Source: DTGL01 sp038895395
GTDB taxonomy: Archaea > Iainarchaeota > Iainarchaeia > Iainarchaeales > DTGL01
Reading direction: 5' to 3'
Length of the DNA stretch: 35,174 bases
Assembly: GCA_038895395.1 (NCBI GenBank)
Contig: JAWANJ010000004.1
Coordinates: forward strand, 1 to 35,174
Below are positions 30,173-35,174 of the stretch, piece by piece (position 1 is the stretch's first letter; each line of letters starts with the position of its first letter). A model generated the notes under the pieces. That model was not told the DNA's origin, made no database searches, and worked only from the letters and a program-made list of their open reading frames with translations. The translations under genes were made by a program, and so were the position numbers.

Positions 30173-31831
30173 ATGCAAGAATTTGAAAAATATGCTTACA
30201 AGTATGCAATAAAAAATGCGTTTTTACACGATGGAAAAGCAAGCGAGGTTGCGGTAGTTGGAAAGTTAAAAGCACTATTTCCTGAAAGTAAAGTAGAGGA
30301 ACTTGCCAAGTTAGCTAAAGAAGTTGTCGAAAAAGTAAACAACATGACTTTTGAAGAAATAAAGAAAGAATATGAAAATATAGAAAGTACTGAGGGGTAT
30401 GAACTAAAACCAAAACAAAAGGTTTTTGGCTTAGAGGATTTACCTTGGGCTGAAAACAAAAAAGTTGTGACAAGATTTGCACCGAACCCTAACGGTCCTA
30501 TGCACATAGGCAGTGCAAGAGCAGCTATATTGAGTTATGAATATGCTAGAAAATACAATGGCAAATTTATGCTACGGTTTGACGACACAGACCCAAAGGT
30601 TAAAAAACCAATGCAAAATGCAGAAGAAGTGTTTAGACAAGATTTAGAATGGCTTGGATGTAAAATTGATGAAGTTTATTTTGCAAGCGCTAGACTTGAC
30701 ATTTATAAGCAGTATATGGTAGAATTGATAAATGGAGGGAGAGCTTATGTTTGCGTTTGCAATCCAGAAGAGTGGCGAGAAAAGATAAAAAAACAGCTCG
30801 CGTGTCCTTGTCGTGACAAATCTGCAAAGGAACACATTAAAAGATTTAAAAAAATGGAAAATAATCAATACAAGGAAGGTGAAGCCGTATTAAGAATGAA
30901 AACACTTTTAAATCATCCAGACCCAAGTGTAAGGGATTGGTGGATCGCGAAGGTTGTGGATAATCCAGTTCATCCAAGAGTTTCTAAAAAAGAGCATGTA
31001 TGGCCTAGCTATAATTTCGCTTCTGCTATCGATGATCATCTCCTAGGTACTACTTTAATTATTAGGGGCCAGGAGCATAAACAAAATGAAGTAAAACAGG
31101 TTTTCCTTTACAATTATTTTGGGTGGGAGTACCCACACACAATATACACCGGCAGAGTGATGCTTGAAGGTGTAGTACTCTCAACATCGAAAACAAAAGA
31201 GGCTATTGAGGCCGGTATTTACAAAGGTTGGGATGACCCAAGGTTAGGTACAATTATTGCTCTTAGAAAAAGAGGTTTTCTGCCTGAAACCATAAGGCGA
31301 GTTATTTTGGAGATTGGTACTAAACCAAATGATACCACCATAGAATGGGACCGATTGGCAGCAATAAATAGAGAGCTAATTAGTGGTATAAGCCCTAGAA
31401 TTAATGTGGTGGAGCAGCCATTTAGGGTTATTGTTGAATATCCGCCTGCAAAAACCGTTAAAGTAAGTGAAAAAATCACGATTGAACTAAATGCAGATCT
31501 ACAAACATTTATAATAGAAAAGAGTGTGATTCACACTTCTGGCGAGCTATTGAGACTTAGAAATGCGTACAATATCAAAATAAGGAAGATAACCTCTATG
31601 CAAGCATTTGCGGAATATGTGGGAAATGAAAAAATTGAGCCAATAGTACCTTGGATAATTGAACCAATTGATTTATACATAACTATGCCTGACACAAGCA
31701 TAATTAAAAGGTACGCAGATAAGAAAATTCCATTTAAAGAAGGAGAAACTTATTATGTTGACAATTTAGGCTTTATAAAAATAGATAAAACATCCGACGA
31801 TAAGATTTACGCAATGTTTATACATAGGTAA
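30173..31831 (+). CDS. gltX: Glutamyl-tRNA synthetase, archaeal type
   Basis: This class I synthetase charges tRNA-Glu and, in most archaea, also tRNA-Gln for later amidation. The 552 residues begin with the archaeal N-terminal helical domain (1 to about 90). The Rossmann fold has the HIGH motif as HIGS in FAPNPNGPMHIGSARAA (His111), and the second signature is LSTSK at 336-340. A C-terminal beta-barrel anticodon-binding domain (about 400-552) marks the archaeal/eukaryotic GluRS/GlnRS branch. The insert with CVCNPEE and CPCRD cysteines (194-213) may bind zinc. Specificity against GlnRS is by family resemblance. Confidence 0.95.
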   Translation: MQEFEKYAYKYAIKNAFLHDGKASEVAVVGKLKALFPESKVEELAKLAKEVVEKVNNMTFEEIKKEYENIESTEGYELKPKQKVFGLEDLPWAENKKVVTRFAPNPNGPMHIGSARAAILSYEYARKYNGKFMLRFDDTDPKVKKPMQNAEEVFRQDLEWLGCKIDEVYFASARLDIYKQYMVELINGGRAYVCVCNPEEWREKIKKQLACPCRDKSAKEHIKRFKKMENNQYKEGEAVLRMKTLLNHPDPSVRDWWIAKVVDNPVHPRVSKKEHVWPSYNFASAIDDHLLGTTLIIRGQEHKQNEVKQVFLYNYFGWEYPHTIYTGRVMLEGVVLSTSKTKEAIEAGIYKGWDDPRLGTIIALRKRGFLPETIRRVILEIGTKPNDTTIEWDRLAAINRELISGISPRINVVEQPFRVIVEYPPAKTVKVSEKITIELNADLQTFIIEKSVIHTSGELLRLRNAYNIKIRKITSMQAFAEYVGNEKIEPIVPWIIEPIDLYITMPDTSIIKRYADKKIPFKEGETYYVDNLGFIKIDKTSDDKIYAMFIHR

Positions 31832-31865
31832 GCCCCCAACAAACAATTTTAAAACTTCCTTTAGA

Positions 31866-31874
31866 ATAAATAAT
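31866..31874 (+). promoter_or_regulatory. Probable TATA box of the L7Ae operon
   Basis: ATAAATAAT would place the start near 31895 and leave a leader of about 33 nt. TTTTAAAAC at 31847-31855 is an alternative giving a longer leader of about 50 nt. Confidence 0.35.
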
Positions 31875-31899
31875 TAAAGATTCTATTTTACCGATGAGA

Positions 31900-31927
31900 A
31901 ACCGAAAGGTAGGAGGTGTCTTTGGTT
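31900..31927 (+). promoter_or_regulatory. Structured leader of L7Ae with SD in the loop
   Basis: AACC (31900-31903) plus AAAG (31905-31908) pair with CTTT (31920-31923) plus GGTT (31924-31927), with G31904 bulged. The 11-nt loop carries the SD GGAGGTG, and the stem ends directly at ATG 31928. An alternative hairpin ACC-GAAA-GGT (31901-31910) uses the same bases. A GATGA lies just upstream (31893-31897). Autoregulation by L7Ae is plausible, but a textbook kink-turn is not visible. Confidence 0.35.
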
Positions 31928-32302
31928 ATGGAATTTAACGTATCTGAGGATTTGGCAGCCGAACAGCTTAGGCTTGTACAAAGGATAGCTGAAGGCGGAA
32001 AACTGAGGGTCGGTGTAAATGAGGTAACAAAATCTGTTGAAAGAGGTGAAGCAAAACTAGTTATTATCGCGCAAGATGTAGAACCAAAAGAGATAGTGAT
32101 GCACTTACCAGTTCTTTGTGACGAAAAGGGAATTACATATAGCTTTGTAAAAAGCAAGAAAGAATTAGGAGAAAAAGCTGGGCTAGATGTACCTGCAAGC
32201 AGCGTTGCTATTGCTGATGCTGGAAATGCTTCAAAAGAGCTTTCAGAGGTTATTAAGAAAATACAGGATTTAAGAGCTAAGAAGGAAAGCAAGGTGAAAT
32301 AA
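31928..32302 (+). CDS. rpl7ae: Ribosomal protein eL8 / L7Ae, K-turn-binding protein
   Basis: L7Ae binds kink-turns in rRNA, box C/D and H/ACA guide RNAs and RNase P RNA. The 124-residue protein from ATG 31928 has KLRVGVNEVTKSVERGEAKL with the RNA-contacting asparagine/glutamate pair, VIIAQDVEPKEIVMHLPVLC, YSFVKSKKELGEKAGLDVP and a helical end. GTG 31916 and TTG 31922 are in frame but overlap or crowd the SD at 31912-31918, so ATG is chosen. The charged tail slightly exceeds the usual length. It heads the L7Ae-S28e-L24e-NDK set. Confidence 0.95.
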   Translation: MEFNVSEDLAAEQLRLVQRIAEGGKLRVGVNEVTKSVERGEAKLVIIAQDVEPKEIVMHLPVLCDEKGITYSFVKSKKELGEKAGLDVPASSVAIADAGNASKELSEVIKKIQDLRAKKESKVK

Positions 32303-32508
32303 TGTCAGAAGGTACTCCGGCAAAGGTTGTTGAGGTAATAAAAAGAACTGGTGTCCAGGGCGAGATAGTACAAGCGCTAGTGCAAATCATAGACGGCCCT
32401 GAAAAGGGGCGAATAAAAAGAAGGAACATAAAAGGAAATGTTAGGATTGGTGATATTGTTACATTGTTAGACACTGAAATTGAGGCAACAGAAATTAAAG
32501 AGGTTTAG
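32302..32508 (+). CDS. rps28e: Ribosomal protein eS28
   Basis: The 68-residue OB-fold protein has PAKVVEVIKRTGVQGEIVQA, DGPEKGRIKRRNIKGNVRIG and DIVTLLDTEIEATEI, as in archaeal S28e. The ATG overlaps the L7Ae TAA by one base (TAATG). A GGTGA stands 5 nt upstream. Confidence 0.95.
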   Translation: MSEGTPAKVVEVIKRTGVQGEIVQALVQIIDGPEKGRIKRRNIKGNVRIGDIVTLLDTEIEATEIKEV

Positions 32509-32516
32509 GTGATAAA

Positions 32517-32708
32517 ATGCTTTGCTCATTTTGTAAGACCAAGATACCAGATGGCACTGGCAAAATAGTGGTAACAAAGGCCGGAAAAACACTTTATTTT
32601 TGTTCTGGGAAATGCGAGAAAAATATGTTAAAGCTTGGTAGAAGCCCAAACAAATTAAAATGGACTAGAAAAGCAAACAAAAAGAAGGGGGCTGATCGCA
32701 GTGGTTAA
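32517..32708 (+). CDS. rpl24e: Ribosomal protein eL24
   Basis: The 63-residue zinc protein has Cys3-x2-Cys6 and Cys29-x3-Cys33 (CSFCKTKIPDGTG and FCSGKCEKN), then the basic KLGRSPNKLKWTRKANKKKG tail. Start ATG 32517 follows GGTGA with 4 nt. The end overlaps ndk by 8 nt. Confidence 0.95.
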   Translation: MLCSFCKTKIPDGTGKIVVTKAGKTLYFCSGKCEKNMLKLGRSPNKLKWTRKANKKKGADRSG

Positions 32709-33180
32709 CTATGAAAGAACTCTAGTCATATTAAAACCAGATGCTGTAAAAAGAGGGCTTATTGGAGAAATAATATCAGTATTTGAAAGAAAGGGCCTAA
32801 AAATTACAGCGCTTAAGATGAGGTATCTTGACAAAGAAACACTCAAAAAGCATTATGCTGAGCACAAAGAAAAATCTTTTTTTGAGAGCCTGATTTCCTT
32901 TATGAGCTCTGGTCCGGTGGTACTTGCAATTGTCGAAGGATTAGATGCCATTAAGGTTGTTAGAAAACTTGTTGGTGCTACTAATGGTCGTGAAGCGGAA
33001 CCTGGCACAATAAGGGGAAACTATTCAATGAGCCAGCAAAATAATTTGGTGCATGCGTCTTCAGATAAGGACGTTGCTGAGCGTGAGATAAGGCTCTTCT
33101 TTGAAGAAGCTGAGATCAACAAATATGAACGCCCAGATTCTTTGATATACTCTTGTGAAGAAATTTCATTATGCAAGTAA
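32701..33180 (+). CDS. ndk: Nucleoside-diphosphate kinase (GTG start)
   Basis: NDK balances nucleoside triphosphates by phosphohistidine transfer. The 159 residues have the start ERTLVILKPDAVKRGLIGEI, the RPFF-like SFFESLISFMSSGPVV, GATNGREAEPGTIRGNY and the phosphohistidine site NLVHASS (His118). GTG 32701 is the start and lies 8 nt inside eL24. It directly follows eL24, as in most archaea. Confidence 0.95.
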   Translation: MVNYERTLVILKPDAVKRGLIGEIISVFERKGLKITALKMRYLDKETLKKHYAEHKEKSFFESLISFMSSGPVVLAIVEGLDAIKVVRKLVGATNGREAEPGTIRGNYSMSQQNNLVHASSDKDVAEREIRLFFEEAEINKYERPDSLIYSCEEISLCK

Positions 33181-33253
33181 TTTTTACAGCAAACTTGACA
33201 ACATTACGTCTTTAGGCTTTAAACTTTTAAACTATGTTTTTTATGGTGATTTT

Positions 33254-33691
33254 ATGAAAAAAGTTGTCAAAATTTTAAAAATAGATGAGCATGCAAAATT
33301 ACCAACTAAAGCCATGAAAGGTGATGTTGGTTATGATTTGTTTTCAAACGAGGATGTTAATTTGGCTCCTAACGAAATAAAGGTAGTTGGCACTGGAATA
33401 AAGATGGCACTTCCAGCTGGAATCGAAGCACAGGTTAGGCCAAAAAGCGGTCTTGCTGCAAATTATGGAATTACTGTACTCAATACACCTGGAACAATAG
33501 ACCCTAATTACCGTGGTGAGATTAAGGTAATATTAGTAAACTTTGGGAATAAGACATTCAAGATTGAAAGGGGACAAAAAATTGCCCAATTAGTTTTTCA
33601 CAAGTTTGAAACACCGACAATTAAAGAAGTTAAAAAGTTAGACGTAACAGAAAGAAATGAGGGTGGCTTTGGCTCTACTGGTTTAAAGTGA
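33254..33691 (+). CDS. dut: Trimeric dUTPase
   Basis: dUTPase hydrolyses dUTP to dUMP and keeps uracil out of DNA. All five motifs are seen in 145 residues: GDVGYDLFS (23-31), RPKSGLA (62-68), GTIDPNYRGEIKVILVNFG (80-98), RGQKIAQLVF (106-115) and the P-loop-like RNEGGFGSTG (134-143). Tyr86 with Asp83 fits dUTP rather than dCTP selection. The frame opens upstream in ndk, but GGTGA-TTTT-ATG at 33245-33256 sets the start. The gene is inserted between ndk and infB, which are adjacent in many archaea. TTTTAAAC at 33224-33231 may be its own TATA. Confidence 0.94.
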   Translation: MKKVVKILKIDEHAKLPTKAMKGDVGYDLFSNEDVNLAPNEIKVVGTGIKMALPAGIEAQVRPKSGLAANYGITVLNTPGTIDPNYRGEIKVILVNFGNKTFKIERGQKIAQLVFHKFETPTIKEVKKLDVTERNEGGFGSTGLK

Positions 33692-33695
33692 TGGG

Positions 33696-35174
33696 ATGTT
33701 TAGACAACCGGTAGTTGTAGTGTTAGGACATGTAGATCACGGAAAAACCACTTTGTTAGACGCAATACGTGGCACTCTTGTGGCGGAACATGAAGCTGGT
33801 AAGATAACACAACATATAGGTGCTACAGAAGTACCAAAAGATACAATAGAGAAAATGAGTTTGGGGCTAATTAAAAGGTTTGGATTCGAGCTAAAGATAC
33901 CAGGTGTTCTTTTCATAGATACGCCAGGTCACGAAGCATTTGTTAATTTAAGAAAAAGGGGCGGCAGCAATGCTGATCTGGCATTGCTTGTGATAGACAT
34001 AAATCAAGGAATCCAACCACAGACTTTAGAAGCTATAGAAATTTTAAGGAAATATAAAACTCCATTCATAGCTGCTATAACAAAAATAGATACGTTAAAC
34101 CATTGGAAGTCAAAAAAAGGTAGTTTTACAGAAAATCTTAAGTTACAATCAAAAGAAGCCGTGACGGAGCTTGACGAAAAGATTTACTCGATTGTTGGAA
34201 AATTTTTTGAAATTGGCTTTAGTAGCGATAGGTTTGACAATTGTACAGACTTTAGGAAGCAAGTAGCTTTGATTCCATGTTCTGGAAAGACTGGCGAAGG
34301 CCTCCCTGAGCTTTTGGTTTTAATAGCTGGGCTCAGCCAGAAATTTATGAGCAAAAAATTAGAAATAAAACCAGATGAAGAGACAAGGGGTGTTGTTTTA
34401 GAAAAGCGCGAGGATGTTGGCTTAGGCACAACAATTGACGTCATACTTTTTTCAGGTAGTTTAGGTGTAAATGATTACATAGTTGTTGGTGGTAAAAATG
34501 GTGTAATAACCACAAAAATACGGGCTTTGCTCAAACCAAAGCCATTGACAGAGATTTCAGACAAAAAATGTGAATTCGTATCTGTTGAAAGAGTCAGCGC
34601 AGCATGTGGCGTTAAAATAGCAGCTCCAAATCTTGATGACACATTGGCTGGCTCGCCAGTTATGTTGGCCTCAACAAAAAATGCTATGGAACAAATACAA
34701 AAAGAAATTGATTCAGTAATTATTAGAGGGGGCAAAGGCCTTATTGTAAGGGCCAACGCTTTGGGCTCCTTAGAGGCTTTGGTCTCAATGCTACAAGCTC
34801 GTGGACTAAAGATTGGAAGTGCTGATGTTGGCTTAATAACAAAAAAAGATGTCATGGAGGCTGCTGCTCTAAAAGAAACTTTGCCTCTTGACGCGGTAAT
34901 AATTGGGTTTTCTGTTGGCGTAGATAGTCATGCTGAAGAAGAAGCTGAAAAACTAAGAATTAAAATCTTTAGAGGGAATGTAATATATAATTTACTAGAA
35001 GACTATTGCAGCTGGCGCAAAGAACAAGAACTATTGATGAAAAGAGAGATCGAAAAAAGAGTCGTTTGGCCAACTAAAATAAAGGTTCTTAGGGAGTATA
35101 TATTTAGGAATAAAGATCCTGCCATATTTGGTGTTCGTGTGCTTAGTGGTAAGATAAGAAAGAATATTGAATTA
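33696..35174 (+). CDS. infB: Translation initiation factor aIF5B, IF2-like GTPase (3' end outside window)
   Basis: The frame is open from ATG 33696 to the window end (493 codons). aIF5B joins ribosomal subunits and positions initiator tRNA. G1 is GHVDHGKTTLLD (residues 11-22), G3 is DTPGHE, and G4 reads TKID rather than the usual NKID. G5 is CSGKTGEG. After the G domain come the IF2 domain II barrel (VVLEKREDVGLGTTIDVILF) and domain III (GLIVRANALGSLEALVSML). No intein is seen. AGTGA-TGGG-ATG at 33687-33698 sets the start, overlapping the dut stop. ATG 33691 is in another frame. Confidence 0.95.
   Translation, partial: MFRQPVVVVLGHVDHGKTTLLDAIRGTLVAEHEAGKITQHIGATEVPKDTIEKMSLGLIKRFGFELKIPGVLFIDTPGHEAFVNLRKRGGSNADLALLVIDINQGIQPQTLEAIEILRKYKTPFIAAITKIDTLNHWKSKKGSFTENLKLQSKEAVTELDEKIYSIVGKFFEIGFSSDRFDNCTDFRKQVALIPCSGKTGEGLPELLVLIAGLSQKFMSKKLEIKPDEETRGVVLEKREDVGLGTTIDVILFSGSLGVNDYIVVGGKNGVITTKIRALLKPKPLTEISDKKCEFVSVERVSAACGVKIAAPNLDDTLAGSPVMLASTKNAMEQIQKEIDSVIIRGGKGLIVRANALGSLEALVSMLQARGLKIGSADVGLITKKDVMEAAALKETLPLDAVIIGFSVGVDSHAEEEAEKLRIKIFRGNVIYNLLEDYCSWRKEQELLMKREIEKRVVWPTKIKVLREYIFRNKDPAIFGVRVLSGKIRKNIEL

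Noticed and set aside
31886..31911. Canonical kink-turn or box C/D RNA in the L7Ae leader
   Set aside because: GATGA and CCGA are present, but two A residues separate the GA from the closing stem and there is no real non-canonical stem, so only a weak resemblance remains.

Overview
The window is archaeal, AT-rich, and dominated by the archaeal ribosomal-protein super-operon in its euryarchaeal order. Support for Archaea: eukaryote-type ribosomal proteins (S4e, L32e, L19e, L18e, L34e, L14e, L7Ae, S28e, L24e), aIF1, aIF5B, RNase P protein P29, RNA polymerase subunits D and N, TATA-type promoters, and an intron-bearing tRNA-Leu. Lysine-rich proteins, charged extensions on several ribosomal proteins, RpiB, and loss of usual operon members (adk, enolase, rpoK) would fit a reduced DPANN-type lineage, but I cannot place the genome from this sequence alone.

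Layout. 1-8668 is an accessory and surface region. It holds the C-terminus of a membrane-anchored surface protein, an Agl23-like GT-C membrane protein overlapping rpiB, a convergent branched-chain aminotransferase, archease, a small secreted or membrane protein, a cysteine-rich PKD-domain surface protein, the RNA ligase RtcB, and a secreted protein gene broken by two compensating frameshifts. 8669-22231 is the main run: L3-L4-L23-L2-S19-L22-S3-L29-aIF1-P29-S17-L14-L24-S4e-L5-S14-S8-L6-L32e-L19e-L18-S5-L30-L15-SecY. 22232-29209 continues with an SD-led micro-ORF, the Oxa1/YidC-like DUF106 protein, L34e, a degenerate cytidylate-kinase homologue, L14e, S13, S4, S11, RpoD, tRNA-Leu(UAA), L18e, L13, S9, RpoN, S2 and a MEMO-family protein. 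29210-31831 has a TrmB-type regulator and glutamyl-tRNA synthetase. 31832-35174 is L7Ae-S28e-L24e-NDK-dUTPase-aIF5B, the last running off the window.

The genes form translation-centred polycistrons with short spacers and many ATGA or 8-17 nt overlaps. Shine-Dalgarno elements are unusually uniform: (A/G)GTGA followed by 4-5 nt and then the start codon. This rule fixes many starts, including non-ATG ones. Genes that begin transcription units in the accessory part often lack an SD and have a TATA box about 26 nt before the start, which suggests leaderless mRNAs. RtcB and archease are the likely ligation machinery for the intron-bearing tRNA-Leu.

Best leads: aIF1 that seems to start at ATA behind a perfect SD; a CMP-kinase homologue that has lost its P-loop and lid residues; structured leaders on the L3 and L7Ae operons; the 23-codon SD-led ORF coupled to DUF106; and the doubly frameshifted surface-protein gene. 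No CRISPR array, insertion sequence or integrase was seen.
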